Assembly (NCBI GenBank): GCA_026224775.1
Contig: JAMFRP010000014.1
Location: forward strand, 62,001-126,000
DNA length: 64,000 bases
Origin: Bacteroidota bacterium
Lineage (GTDB): Bacteria; Bacteroidota; Bacteroidia; Sphingobacteriales; Sphingobacteriaceae
Direction: 5' to 3'
In this document: positions 1-9,742 of the stretch, piece after piece
Numbering within the stretch: the first letter of the stretch is position 1
How the letters are laid out: each line of letters begins with the position of its first letter
The notes under the pieces: model-generated
Database searches by the model: none
What the model saw: only the letters and a program-made list of their open reading frames with translations
What the model was told of the DNA's origin: nothing
Program-made: the position numbers and the translations under genes

Positions 1-112
1 GACTGATGAGCTCGATTTTTGAACCGGTCTCCTTAACAAGTCCATAACCCATCACTGCCGTTCCTGGGTCGATGCCTAAAATAATACGTTCTTTATGGAT
101 GGTTTGCAGCAT
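1..112 (-). CDS. ruvC: RuvC Holliday junction endonuclease (N-terminal part only)
   Basis: This is the first 37 codons of a reverse-strand gene that runs off the start of the window. Translation from the ATG at 112 gives MLQTIHKERIILGIDPGT and continues AVMGYGLV. The GIDPGT segment is the RuvC nuclease signature, and its Asp is the first of the acidic catalytic residues. RuvC works with RuvAB to cut Holliday junctions in recombination. Nothing can be said about the rest of the protein from this window. The identification rests on the signature and on the normal position of the start. Confidence 0.85.
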   Translation of the reverse strand, partial: MLQTIHKERIILGIDPGTAVMGYGLVKETGSKIELIS

Positions 113-160
113 ATTTATTATTGTCCTTCTCCTTGATTGGATTGTTATTCTGGTCACTTT

Positions 161-248
161 GTCATTCTGAGCACAGCGAAGAATCTTCTGCAACATGCAT
201 TGTTCGCCATGTAAATCGAAGAAGATTCTTCGCTCTGCTCAGAATGAC
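161..248. repeat. Palindromic intergenic repeat, GTCATTCTGAGC type, copy 1
   Basis: The 28-nt arms at 161-188 and 221-248 are reverse complements with one mismatch, separated by a 32-nt loop. The outer ends read GTCATTCTGAGC and GCTCAGAATGAC. It fills the ruvC-aat gap. A shorter relative with the same core lies at 57421-57497. It carries no ORF and no transposase, so it resembles a REP- or MITE-like dispersed element, or a transcribed hairpin. Confidence 0.75.
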
Positions 249-289
249 AAATCTTATTTTAGAATGATTTTATAAAGTTAAAGCTTTCC

Positions 290-925
290 TCAGCCATTAT
301 CGCGCAGCAACATCATATATTCTTCGCGGCTTATCATGTACGCACCCATTGATTCTAAATGTTCGGTATGTACCTGGCAATCTATTAAGTCATATAACCC
401 CGACTGGCACAGCCATACCAAGGCCGTTTTAGAAGCATTGCTCTCCTTACTGAACATGCTTTCGCCGCAAAAAACCGAACCTACCTGCACCCCATAAAAA
501 CCACCAACCAATTTGCCATTTCCCCAAACTTCAACCGAATGCGCATAACCGTTTTTGTGAAGCTGTTCATAAGCGGTCTTCATTTCATCGGTGATCCATG
601 TACCATCCTGCCCTATCCTTTCAACAATTGAGCAGGCTTCTATAACATCAGTAAAACATTGGTTTTGGGTAATGGTGAATTTGCCTGTCCGCAAAACCTG
701 GCGCATACTTTTAGATATTTTCAATTCATCCGGAAAAAGCACAAACCGCTCATGCGGCGAATACCATAAAATGGGCGAATCATCGCTATACCAGGGAAAT
801 ATGCCGTTTTGATAAGCAAGCAGCAAACGTTCAGTCGACAGATCGCCCTCAATTGCCAGTAACCCATCCGGCTCTGCCAATTCTGGATCAGGAAATATTA
901 AACGTTCATCAAGCCTGAAAATCAT
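290..925 (-). CDS. aat: Leucyl/phenylalanyl-tRNA--protein transferase
   Basis: Aat transfers Leu or Phe from aminoacyl-tRNA to proteins with N-terminal Arg or Lys, which marks them for ClpAP degradation (N-end rule); it acts in the cytoplasm. The 211-aa protein has the family's N-terminal YQNGIFPWYS segment, WYSPHER, and the core GGFYGVQVGSVFCGESMF followed by LIDCQ. Length is normal (about 200-240 aa). The start is an ATG, just upstream of an exported-protein gene on the same strand (9-bp gap to that gene's end). No regulatory signal is evident apart from the palindromic repeat downstream. Confidence 0.93.
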   Translation of the reverse strand: MIFRLDERLIFPDPELAEPDGLLAIEGDLSTERLLLAYQNGIFPWYSDDSPILWYSPHERFVLFPDELKISKSMRQVLRTGKFTITQNQCFTDVIEACSIVERIGQDGTWITDEMKTAYEQLHKNGYAHSVEVWGNGKLVGGFYGVQVGSVFCGESMFSKESNASKTALVWLCQSGLYDLIDCQVHTEHLESMGAYMISREEYMMLLRDNG

Positions 926-934
926 CAGGCAAAT

Positions 935-2863
935 TTACGCCTTGTGGCGTATTACCAGTTTTTTATTTTGCGCTTTCGCAACAGCATCCAAATATTGCTG
1001 CATCTCATTATATTTTGCAGCGGGTATCACCTGGTTTGTAATATTAAATTTAGCTGTGCTTATTATTTGATTTTTCGCGGCATTGTAAACATAGTTTATT
1101 TCATAATTACCATAGGTAAACTTTAGGCTTTGGTTTGCCGGCAAAGCTTCTACTTCATAATTTGCAGGCAGATCGATAGTAGTTACACAAATCTTCTTTA
1201 AGGGCGATTCATAGTAATAGTCGCTTTTGCGTTGTTCTTCAATTGGCACTGTAAATGTGCACAAGTCAAAAACCCTGGGCCTGTAAAATTGCTTATTCCC
1301 TGCCATTATATCACAAAACTTATCGTATTCCAAGTTTAAGTTAACCTCTCTTACACCGTCTTCATCTTTACCCTGGGTAAAATCAAATACCGAAGCCTGT
1401 TTTATATTTAGTGCCTGCATTAAAAATTCTTTTTGCTCATCTGTTTTTTCATAAGACAGGCCTATGTAGTCATCACGATAAACCCCCGTGCCTAAAATTT
1501 TTACCTGGGCCTTTGCACTTCCATCAGAATCAATGGCTAAATGCACCTCACTGGTAAACACGTTATCATCTGCTATACTTTTGGGAGTATTGATCAACTT
1601 GCCTCCATCTGGAGTAATAAGCAACGCGTTACGATTTTCTGTAAAGGAGCCCAGTTTGCCAAAAGGTTGCGTAGTGCTGGTACAATCCAACCAGGTAGTA
1701 TCGTTTTTAAAAGGAATGCATAATATCTCGTGGTTGAAAGAGTTGTTAGGAAAATCGGCATCTGCAGCATGCTCGTTTGCTCCGGCCCTTACAATCGCCC
1801 AATAAGCCGGAATATTTACAGCTTTTAGCAAAGCGTACATGTAATTAGCCAGCGCTTTGCAATCACCATATTTCTTTTGATCCACAAAATTTGCGTCAAA
1901 AGGCTTGTATCCGCCTATCCCCAGCTGAATACTTACATAGCGCGTACTTTGCTGCAGGTATTCATACAAAAACTTTGCTTTGCCCTTGTCCGTTTTTATG
2001 GTATCAGTCATCTTTTGTATTTCAGTAACGCGTTGCGGTGTCAGGGTGCATACATCGTGGTTTAAATTATAAATCCATTTACCAAAATTCTGCCAGCTGC
2101 TCATATCCCCGTTAAATCCATAACAATCAAAAGAGTTGGTGCCAAATATAATATAGGGTGTTCTGCTCCACGTTTCAGAACCCTCTTCAGGTTTCAACGC
2201 TTTAAGGTTTTTAACTGTCCACGTGTAAGTGCTTAAACTGTCCTTTGAGCTTTTATCAGGCGTAATCTTTACGTTTTTATTTCTGTACCTAAAGCCAACT
2301 TTGTTATCAGCAATAACTTTATAAGTCTCGCTTTGTACAGCTTGCTCAAGCTCCTGTATATGCCAGTCATCCAGGCTAATAAAACTGCTTAAATCCTCTT
2401 CATAAATTATCTCAATTGTTGTTGGATAGTTTACCACAACATGCCTAAGCCCTAAAAACCGCTCATCAGAAACCATCGTTTCTTCATCAATAGCAGCCCC
2501 GTCGTACATGTCGCCTTTATGATATTTTTTCAATAAGGTCCCATTTGCATCATAAACGCGTATATTAATATCGCTAAAGCTGTCATATTTTCTATTGTAA
2601 GGAAATACGACAATAGCATCTTTATCTCCTTTTTCATTTAATATGGTAATTAGCTTATGGTGCTTAATTATTGCCCTTCCAGGGCCTTTTATAGTTACCT
2701 CGTTATCTAAATACCGCACAACAGAATTCGCATCCTCCTTTAATGAATCTGGAATCCCGGCAGCCGTGTAAAGTTCTTGGGGCATATCCTGCCCATAAGT
2801 TCTAACAGTAAAAATGAAAATTGCAACAATAGCTAATACTAAACAACTTAAATTTTTTCGCAT
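935..2863 (-). CDS. Exported DUF3857/transglutaminase-like protein with intact catalytic triad
   Basis: A 642-aa protein with an N-terminal signal peptide (residues 1-24, ending TYGQ), a DUF3857 region (about 45-220), a transglutaminase-like core (about 290-400) and a C-terminal beta-rich part. The papain-like triad is complete: Cys335 in YGDCK, His378 in FNHE and Asp393 in WLD. It may act on peptides or other amides in the periplasm; the substrate is unknown. It is the third and last of three tandem paralogues on this strand, 2 bp after its neighbour, so the set is probably one operon. It is the only one of the three with an intact active site. Confidence 0.85.
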   Translation of the reverse strand: MRKNLSCLVLAIVAIFIFTVRTYGQDMPQELYTAAGIPDSLKEDANSVVRYLDNEVTIKGPGRAIIKHHKLITILNEKGDKDAIVVFPYNRKYDSFSDINIRVYDANGTLLKKYHKGDMYDGAAIDEETMVSDERFLGLRHVVVNYPTTIEIIYEEDLSSFISLDDWHIQELEQAVQSETYKVIADNKVGFRYRNKNVKITPDKSSKDSLSTYTWTVKNLKALKPEEGSETWSRTPYIIFGTNSFDCYGFNGDMSSWQNFGKWIYNLNHDVCTLTPQRVTEIQKMTDTIKTDKGKAKFLYEYLQQSTRYVSIQLGIGGYKPFDANFVDQKKYGDCKALANYMYALLKAVNIPAYWAIVRAGANEHAADADFPNNSFNHEILCIPFKNDTTWLDCTSTTQPFGKLGSFTENRNALLITPDGGKLINTPKSIADDNVFTSEVHLAIDSDGSAKAQVKILGTGVYRDDYIGLSYEKTDEQKEFLMQALNIKQASVFDFTQGKDEDGVREVNLNLEYDKFCDIMAGNKQFYRPRVFDLCTFTVPIEEQRKSDYYYESPLKKICVTTIDLPANYEVEALPANQSLKFTYGNYEINYVYNAAKNQIISTAKFNITNQVIPAAKYNEMQQYLDAVAKAQNKKLVIRHKA

Positions 2864-2865
2864 AC

Positions 2866-4839
2866 TCAGGATTTTTTTAAGGCAATAGGTTCATTAAGCA
2901 TTTGGAATAACTGTTTGAAAAATTCATGGAAATCAGCATAGTTTTCTTTAAAATATATGCTCTTGTTATAGGTAACCACATAACGTACTACTATGCTACC
3001 ATCCTGCTCACCTATTATGCGTTTAAAAGTAATACCTCTGTCAGGCATGGTCATGCTGATGTTTTTAGGCAGCGCATCAATCTTATACCCTGCCGGCTCT
3101 TTGTATATACCGTTTATTGTTAAGGTTGATGGATAGCCAAAATCAATATCACTGCTACGCGTTTCGCTTAAAAATGGGTTTTTATGCAATGAGCTAAACA
3201 GGTTTGAATTAAAGTAGATATAGTTGTCGTCAGAGCCCGAAAGGTCGAGATTGAACTTTATATTTTGCACTAATGGCAATGAGTCCACATCCATGTTTTC
3301 TATTTTAAGAGAAGATATTTTCAAGTTATTATCGTCCTCTCTTAAATTATCGATATACTTTTTTTCGCCGTCGGTGTTATAATCATCTATATTGCTCATC
3401 CTATTATAACTTAAGCTGCTGATCTCGGCATTGCCATCAATTTTTCCCTCCGGCTTTATTTCGGCAGTTATAAAAATAGACTCCCTAATAGGTGTTTGTT
3501 TTTGCAGAAAAATAAGGTCCTCTGTTTTATTATCTATATCAGTATAAAAGCCAGATGAATTAAGCAGGTTGTACGGTATCTCGTTGTACATATTATACTT
3601 GTTGGATGCATCAAGAACATACAGTTTGGTGCTGTCGACAGGTATGTATACCACCGCGCGGTTAAACTGGCCAATATATGGGAATGACGGATTTACCCTG
3701 CCATGCTCACGGGTACTAACGATCATTGGCATAGCTGCTACTCCGGATTTTTTAAGTAAATGATATAAAATAAGGTTAATCTCGGTCGCGCTGCCTGTTT
3801 TGGTATCCCAGGCGCTGCTGGTGCCAACATTTGTATACCATCTGTCTTCATCATTCCATTTCATGGTTGTTTTAACCTTATTAAAAAGAAAGGCTATTTT
3901 TTCATCATCGGTTTTTAGCGCTTTTGCCTGGTTAATAATAACATCCTCACCAGCCAGTTTCCTTTTAAGTTGATGACCAAAGTCATCATCATCCGCCAGG
4001 GCGCCCCCAATTTTGGCCCATGTATCGGCACGGCTTTTTACAAACCCGTTTATTGGCTTGATAGAAGTAAGTATAAAAGATATAGATGCCCGGTTATCTA
4101 TTTTTGAGCTCATATAGGGTTCATCTTTCAATGATGGGATATTATCCATTTCCCTTTTGGCACACTCGTTGGTATAGTTTACAGCGTCCTGCCCTATACC
4201 AATACTGCCTGATTCTTCTGATGTTGCGTATTTTGTTAAACGCAACAATGATTTTACGCGCGTATTAAAGTATAACAGATCCGGTAATTTAGTATCCAGC
4301 TCGCTATACCGTACAGGTATATCTTCCTGATATGACCATAATGGTATATACCCATAATCCACACCATTCCAAACATACTTATATTCAATTATTGACCCTG
4401 ATTTTACATTGGGGAATGTAAATATCATTTCCGATTTAACCTTGTCGATATTCTTGATGTATATCTGCTTTTTATCAAGCTTGGTTATTTCAACTTTACC
4501 ATCAACCAGGTTTATCGTTTCTGCCTGTAGCCCGGTAATAAATTCCGATCGGTCTCCACCATCAAACGGAATAACAATGTCGGCATTGCTTTTACCATTA
4601 TCATTAAAAATCTTTATCCTGCGGTGTACCTCTAAAACCACGTTAAAGGTTTGGTCATAGTATAAGTCGCCTTTATCAATCAATACTTCTGCATTCGCAT
4701 CTTTTTCAAAATCACAGGCTTTCATTTCAAGATCAGCCTGATTAATCTTTCCATACTCTTGATCTAAGCTAGTAGTTTGCTGGGCTTTTGCAGCTAGTGT
4801 AAGTGCACATAGCACCAGGGTTGTAAGAAACTTGTTCAT
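2866..4839 (-). CDS. Exported DUF3857 protein with degenerate transglutaminase-like core
   Basis: This 657-aa paralogue of the 935-2863 gene has a signal peptide (1-19) and a DUF3857 region (about 50-250). Its transglutaminase-like fold is still recognisable from ATEINLILYHLLKKSGV to VLDASNKYN. Aligned by eye with the active paralogue, the catalytic Cys is Ala351 and the His is Arg394; only Asp410 remains. It therefore probably cannot do thiol catalysis and may be a binding or scaffold protein. It is much closer to the 4874-6913 gene than to 935-2863: both share the phrases IPVDST, NEIP and SSDIDFG. It lies mid-operon. Confidence 0.83.
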   Translation of the reverse strand: MNKFLTTLVLCALTLAAKAQQTTSLDQEYGKINQADLEMKACDFEKDANAEVLIDKGDLYYDQTFNVVLEVHRRIKIFNDNGKSNADIVIPFDGGDRSEFITGLQAETINLVDGKVEITKLDKKQIYIKNIDKVKSEMIFTFPNVKSGSIIEYKYVWNGVDYGYIPLWSYQEDIPVRYSELDTKLPDLLYFNTRVKSLLRLTKYATSEESGSIGIGQDAVNYTNECAKREMDNIPSLKDEPYMSSKIDNRASISFILTSIKPINGFVKSRADTWAKIGGALADDDDFGHQLKRKLAGEDVIINQAKALKTDDEKIAFLFNKVKTTMKWNDEDRWYTNVGTSSAWDTKTGSATEINLILYHLLKKSGVAAMPMIVSTREHGRVNPSFPYIGQFNRAVVYIPVDSTKLYVLDASNKYNMYNEIPYNLLNSSGFYTDIDNKTEDLIFLQKQTPIRESIFITAEIKPEGKIDGNAEISSLSYNRMSNIDDYNTDGEKKYIDNLREDDNNLKISSLKIENMDVDSLPLVQNIKFNLDLSGSDDNYIYFNSNLFSSLHKNPFLSETRSSDIDFGYPSTLTINGIYKEPAGYKIDALPKNISMTMPDRGITFKRIIGEQDGSIVVRYVVTYNKSIYFKENYADFHEFFKQLFQMLNEPIALKKS

Positions 4840-4873
4840 TGCAATAGGTTTAATCGGTACTAATATAATATTT

Positions 4874-6913
4874 TCAGCTCTTTTTCAATACTATTTGCTC
4901 ATTTAACATTTCATACATTTTTTTATAAAATGCATACAATATGGCGTAATCTTCTTTTTGATAAACCGACTGCGTAAAATTAATATTATAATATACCGTT
5001 ATATATCCGCTTTCCTCGACTACTATTCGCCTAAAAACTATGCTTTTATTAGGCGTAACAATAGTTGTATTTTTAGGCAAAATGTACGTTTTATATCCAT
5101 CCGGAATTTTATATCTGCCACTAATACTTAGTCTGTTCTTAAATCCAAAATCAATATCCGAAGACCTGTTTTCGTTTAAAAAAGGATTTCGATTTAGGGA
5201 TGTGAACAGGTTCGGACTAAAATATATATAGTTATCATCCGTAGCCGAAAGGCCGAGTGTAAACTCTACGGTTTGAGCCAATGGTAACGAATCAACTTCG
5301 GCGTTTTCAAATTTTAGCGATGTGACTTTTAAGTTATTATCATTATTGGTTAAATACGCTATATATTTCTTTTCGTCGAGTGTTTTATGTAACTCCACAA
5401 ATCCTGCTTTTTCATAGCTATTACAAATAAGTTCCGCTTTTCCGCTTACAGTAGCATCAGTATTAATTGCGGCTTCTATAGATATTCTTTTTACTACAGG
5501 GTTTTCGTTATGCATAAAAACCATATAGCAGGAATCCTTCTTCTTATCAAGGCACAATCCGGCTGAATTTAGCAATTCAAATGGGATCTCGTTATAATAA
5601 TTATATTTGCTGGAGGCATCTAAAATATATTTTCTTGTGCTATCCACCGGGATATAAATTACCAGCCTATTTATCTGGTAGATATTCGCAAAGTTAGTAT
5701 ATACCAACCCGTTATCGCGTGTACTTACCAGTAACGGATAGGCTTTTATACCGCATTGCTTTAACAAATGGCAAAGCACCATATTTATTTCGGCTGGGTT
5801 ACCTGTTTTATTTTTCCACGCGCTTTTTATACCATCTTTCGACATCCAATTTTTATCATCGTTGCTGCTCATCGCGGTTTTCACCCCGTTAAATAAACAT
5901 TCAACTTTCTCGTCTTCTGTCTTTAGTGCCTTTGCTTTGGTAACCAGGTCATCCGCATCATTTAAATTCTGATCGAATGGCTTATTGAATTCTTTATAGC
6001 TTAAAATTTGTTTTCCGACAGTGTTCCACGAATCGGCAATATTTTGTATTCGGCCATTAAAACCTATTGACGATTTAATTATAAAAGAAATTCGCTGCAA
6101 CTCATCATTTGCAGATCGCATAAAAGGTTCATCTTTTGCTGACGGGATATTTTCCATTGACCACAAATGCCCATAACCATTAATTAATACCGATGTAATT
6201 GTATCTTTTTTAAATGGCTGCGTGGTATAAGTTAATTGCGTAAGATCAATAAACCGGTTAGGCAACAGTACATGCACCTCGCTGGTTTTTGTAGGCAGCT
6301 TATTTTGAAAATCCCAATCTGGTAAATTCCACGATGCATCCCTAACCCACGCATACGCATATTCAATTACCGACCCTGCCTTTACGTTAGGCATAGTAAA
6401 TAATATAGCATCTTTTTGTTTGTCAGTATGCTGGTTATAAATAAGCGTTGAATCGAGCGGAGTCCGTATTATTTTACCATTTGCCACGTTAATAGTTTGT
6501 GCTACTATGGCCAATATATGTTCAGCGCCAAACCTGTTATTGTATTCAATTTTAATGTTTGCTTCGCCCTTGGCATTATCGTTAAATATTTTTATCCGCC
6601 TGTAGTGGGTCAGCGCTATACGGTTCCCATTGAAAATAAAAAACCCAAGGTCTTGCATTATCATCGCATTGGCGCCAGGTTCAAAAGAGCAGGACTTTAA
6701 AGCGAGGTCAGCACTATCTATCTGATCCACATATCCGTAACGGATCAAATTCAATTTCCTGAAGGCGCTGTCATTCTTTCTGAATTTTTCAGTTCGATTG
6801 TTAGCCGATTCAGTAATTTTTGTGGTATCAACCTTTTCCGATGCTTTAGTTTGAGCTCTGGCAATAGGCAGGTATAAACTAAGCAGCGCTGTTACTATAA
6901 AAAGGTTAGTCAT
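4874..6913 (-). CDS. Exported DUF3857 protein, second degenerate transglutaminase-like paralogue
   Basis: A 679-aa exported protein with a signal peptide (1-20). An extra charged segment (about 22-60) precedes the DUF3857 region (about 75-280). In the transglutaminase-like core the Cys position is Pro373 (GNPAEIN) and the His position is Arg416 (QINR), while Asp432 in LDASSKY is kept. It is therefore predicted to be inactive as a protease or transglutaminase. It is the first gene of the trio, with 34 bp to the next. It is divergent from the DUF1800 gene, and the 93-bp AT-rich spacer at 6914-7006 should hold both promoters. Confidence 0.82.
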   Translation of the reverse strand: MTNLFIVTALLSLYLPIARAQTKASEKVDTTKITESANNRTEKFRKNDSAFRKLNLIRYGYVDQIDSADLALKSCSFEPGANAMIMQDLGFFIFNGNRIALTHYRRIKIFNDNAKGEANIKIEYNNRFGAEHILAIVAQTINVANGKIIRTPLDSTLIYNQHTDKQKDAILFTMPNVKAGSVIEYAYAWVRDASWNLPDWDFQNKLPTKTSEVHVLLPNRFIDLTQLTYTTQPFKKDTITSVLINGYGHLWSMENIPSAKDEPFMRSANDELQRISFIIKSSIGFNGRIQNIADSWNTVGKQILSYKEFNKPFDQNLNDADDLVTKAKALKTEDEKVECLFNGVKTAMSSNDDKNWMSKDGIKSAWKNKTGNPAEINMVLCHLLKQCGIKAYPLLVSTRDNGLVYTNFANIYQINRLVIYIPVDSTRKYILDASSKYNYYNEIPFELLNSAGLCLDKKKDSCYMVFMHNENPVVKRISIEAAINTDATVSGKAELICNSYEKAGFVELHKTLDEKKYIAYLTNNDNNLKVTSLKFENAEVDSLPLAQTVEFTLGLSATDDNYIYFSPNLFTSLNRNPFLNENRSSDIDFGFKNRLSISGRYKIPDGYKTYILPKNTTIVTPNKSIVFRRIVVEESGYITVYYNINFTQSVYQKEDYAILYAFYKKMYEMLNEQIVLKKS

Positions 6914-7006
6914 TTGTGAGATTTAATCGCATCTAAAATAATAAAAAAAATTAATTAGCAATTAACGTTAAACCTATTGAGGATCAGATTGTCGTATTAT
7001 GTAAGC

Positions 7007-8386
7007 ATGAAAGACATTAAACGAATTAAACACCTGTTTGCAAGGGCCGGTTTCGGGATGCGTTTCGAAGATTTAAGGAAGTACAAAAACACTTCTATAA
7101 ATAAAGCCGTGAAAGAGTTGTTTGAAAACAGTGATAATGACGACCCAATAGCCATTGTTACACAAACTATCGATGATATGATGCTTGCCAAAGCCGATGC
7201 TGATACCAAAAAGAAGTTTTTCCAGATGGAGCGTGATCAGGAAAAAAATCTGAACATAGGCTGGATAACCAAAATGAGCACTACCGATGCCATACTGCGC
7301 GAAAAAATGACCTTATTTTGGAGTAACCATTTCTCATGCCGCGATGGTAAGGCGATTTATATACAGCAGCTAAATAATATACAACGCGCCAATGCACTGG
7401 GCAATTTCCGCACATTGCTTATTCAGGTTTCGCAATCGCCTGCTATGTTGCTGTTTTTAAATAATCAGCAAAACCATAAGGGCCACCCTAATGAAAATTT
7501 CGCACGGGAATTGATGGAGTTATTTACCATTGGCCGTGGCAATTATACCGAACAGGATGTAAAAGAGTCGGCCCGTGCATTTACCGGATGGGGGTTTGAT
7601 AAAGATGGCATATTTAAAATGCGGCCTCTTCTTCATGATACCGGCATGAAAACATTTATGGGTAAAACAGGTAATTTTCAGGGCGAAGATATTATTGATA
7701 TCCTGCTATCTAAAAAACAAACAGCCCGGTTTATCAGCACTAAATTATACAAATACCTGGTTAATGAAATCCCGGACAACGCACATATTAACGCGATGAC
7801 CGATATATTTTTCAACGCTAATTATGAGATAAAACCGCTGCTTGAATTTGTTTTTACAGCCGATTGGTTTTATGATGATAAAAACACCGGTAACCTTATT
7901 AAATCGCCAATTGATTTTATAGTAGGCTTAAACAGGCAGTTTTATGTCACCTATCAAAAACCCGATGTCCTGTTATTATTTCAGCGGGCATTAGGCCAGG
8001 AGTTATTTTATCCGCCAAATGTAGCGGGATGGCCGGGTGGGCGAAACTGGATAGACAGTTCATCATTAATGTACCGGCTTAAAATCGCTTCAACAGTTTT
8101 AGATCAGGGCTTAATTGATTTCACCGGCAAAACCGACCCTGAGGATGAGGCCTTTTTAGCAACGGTACGTAACCAGCAGCATGTAGTAAATACAAGGGTA
8201 CAGACTGACCCCGATTGGGACAAGTTTTTTAGTGACATCCCAAAAGATATGTCGAAAGTTGAAATAGCGCAGTTTTTATTAGAACCACCATTAAACGGTA
8301 CGGTACAAAATACAGTAAACGAGGATAATGATTTAAAAATAATGGTAGTTGAACTGGTTTCAACACCGGAATACCAGCTTTATTAA
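7007..8386 (+). CDS. DUF1800 family protein
   Basis: A 459-aa protein with the DUF1800 signature HPNENFARELMELFTIG, then YTEQDVKESARAFTGW, and the C-terminal segment YPPNVAGWPGG. The biochemical function of DUF1800 is not established. These genes are nearly always followed by a DUF1501 gene, as here after 11 bp, and the pair is often found in genomes with many exported proteins. The reading frame extends to a TTG at 6977, but the ATG at 7007 gives the usual short N-terminus (MKDIKRIKHLF). No signal peptide is visible, unlike its partner. Confidence 0.88.
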   Translation: MKDIKRIKHLFARAGFGMRFEDLRKYKNTSINKAVKELFENSDNDDPIAIVTQTIDDMMLAKADADTKKKFFQMERDQEKNLNIGWITKMSTTDAILREKMTLFWSNHFSCRDGKAIYIQQLNNIQRANALGNFRTLLIQVSQSPAMLLFLNNQQNHKGHPNENFARELMELFTIGRGNYTEQDVKESARAFTGWGFDKDGIFKMRPLLHDTGMKTFMGKTGNFQGEDIIDILLSKKQTARFISTKLYKYLVNEIPDNAHINAMTDIFFNANYEIKPLLEFVFTADWFYDDKNTGNLIKSPIDFIVGLNRQFYVTYQKPDVLLLFQRALGQELFYPPNVAGWPGGRNWIDSSSLMYRLKIASTVLDQGLIDFTGKTDPEDEAFLATVRNQQHVVNTRVQTDPDWDKFFSDIPKDMSKVEIAQFLLEPPLNGTVQNTVNEDNDLKIMVVELVSTPEYQLY

Positions 8387-8397
8387 ATATCAGGATC

Positions 8398-9603
8398 ATG
8401 AGGAGAAGAGATTTTATAAGGAACACGGCTTTAGTATCAGGCGCATTCATGGTGCCTGCGTTTCTGAAACCGCTTGAGGCCATGGCCATGAGCGGCTTAA
8501 CTGGCTATAAAAACTTAGTGATCATCCAGCTTTCAGGTGGTAACGATGGTTTAAATACCATTGTACCTTATTGCAACGATATTTACTTTCAAAAACGCAA
8601 CACCATAGCCATTAAAGAAACTGATGTGATCCCTTTGGATGATATGCAAGCCCTTAATCCTAACCTATCAGCATTAAAAGAAATATACGACCAGGGTTAT
8701 ATGAGTATTATTAATTCGGTTGGTTACCCCAATCCTGATCGCTCTCACTTCAGGTCGATGGATATATGGCAAACAGCCAGCGATTCGAATCAATTCTTAA
8801 CCAATGGCTGGATCGGGCGTTATCTTGATGCCAATTGTCAAAACAACAAAAGTCAAAGCCCCTATACCGCGATAGAAGTTGACGACACCCTATCATTAGC
8901 TATGAAAGGCGCAAAAATGAAAGCCATCGCTGTACAAGATCCTTACAAACTATTCCAAACCACACGTGAACCATTTTTTAAAGATCTGGTGCATAGTCAA
9001 AATTCTGAGCACCTAAACGAAGACAACTTAGGCTATCTATACAAAACCATGATAGAAACCTACTCTTCGGCAGATTATATTCAAAACACCTCCAAAACTT
9101 ATAAAACCACTGCGGAATATCCGGCTACGCAATTTGCCAATCAATTAAAAACGGTATCAAAATTCATAAATTCAGGCTTACAAACCAGGGTTTACTATGT
9201 GTCCCTTAGCGGGTTTGATACACACGTTGGCCAACAAGGGCAGCAAGGCAGGCAACTAAAAATTTATGGCGATGCAGTAGCCGCGTTCATAAAAGATTTG
9301 AAGCAAACCAATAAACTGGATGATACGCTGGTAATGACCTTTTCGGAATTTGGCCGCCGTGTGGAGCAAAATGCCAGCAACGGAACCGACCACGGCACGG
9401 CTAATAATATTATGCTATATGGCGGTAAGTTAAAAAAAGCCGGTATTTACAACCCCGCTCCCGATCTTTCAACCCTGGATAATGGCGACCTTAAATACCA
9501 GATAGATTTTAGAGATGTTTACGCTACCATTTTAGACAAATGGCTAAATGTTGATAACAGCCTGGTAATCAGCAAAAATTTTGCAGGATTACAGTTTATT
9601 TAA
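8398..9603 (+). CDS. DUF1501 family protein (exported, sulfatase-like fold)
   Basis: A 401-aa protein beginning MRRRDFIRNTALVSG, a twin-arginine-like signal (RRDF) followed by a hydrophobic stretch, so it is probably exported folded by Tat. Family motifs are VIIQLSGGNDGLNT, SLSGFDTH and TFSEFGRR followed by GTDHGTANN. DUF1501 proteins are distantly related to the alkaline phosphatase/sulfatase group; the Asp and His residues in GFDTH and TDHG could bind metal. Substrate unknown. It is co-transcribed with the DUF1800 gene upstream. Confidence 0.88.
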   Translation: MRRRDFIRNTALVSGAFMVPAFLKPLEAMAMSGLTGYKNLVIIQLSGGNDGLNTIVPYCNDIYFQKRNTIAIKETDVIPLDDMQALNPNLSALKEIYDQGYMSIINSVGYPNPDRSHFRSMDIWQTASDSNQFLTNGWIGRYLDANCQNNKSQSPYTAIEVDDTLSLAMKGAKMKAIAVQDPYKLFQTTREPFFKDLVHSQNSEHLNEDNLGYLYKTMIETYSSADYIQNTSKTYKTTAEYPATQFANQLKTVSKFINSGLQTRVYYVSLSGFDTHVGQQGQQGRQLKIYGDAVAAFIKDLKQTNKLDDTLVMTFSEFGRRVEQNASNGTDHGTANNIMLYGGKLKKAGIYNPAPDLSTLDNGDLKYQIDFRDVYATILDKWLNVDNSLVISKNFAGLQFI

Positions 9604-9742
9604 GCAATAAACGACATGACGGGTTCGTTTTGTTAAGCTGTTTGATAATTAGCATTAATTTTATAATTTTAATGCAACCAATTAACATGGTTTTATAAAG
9701 CGTTAAACTATTCATATAATTGTTCGTCTATATATTATACAT

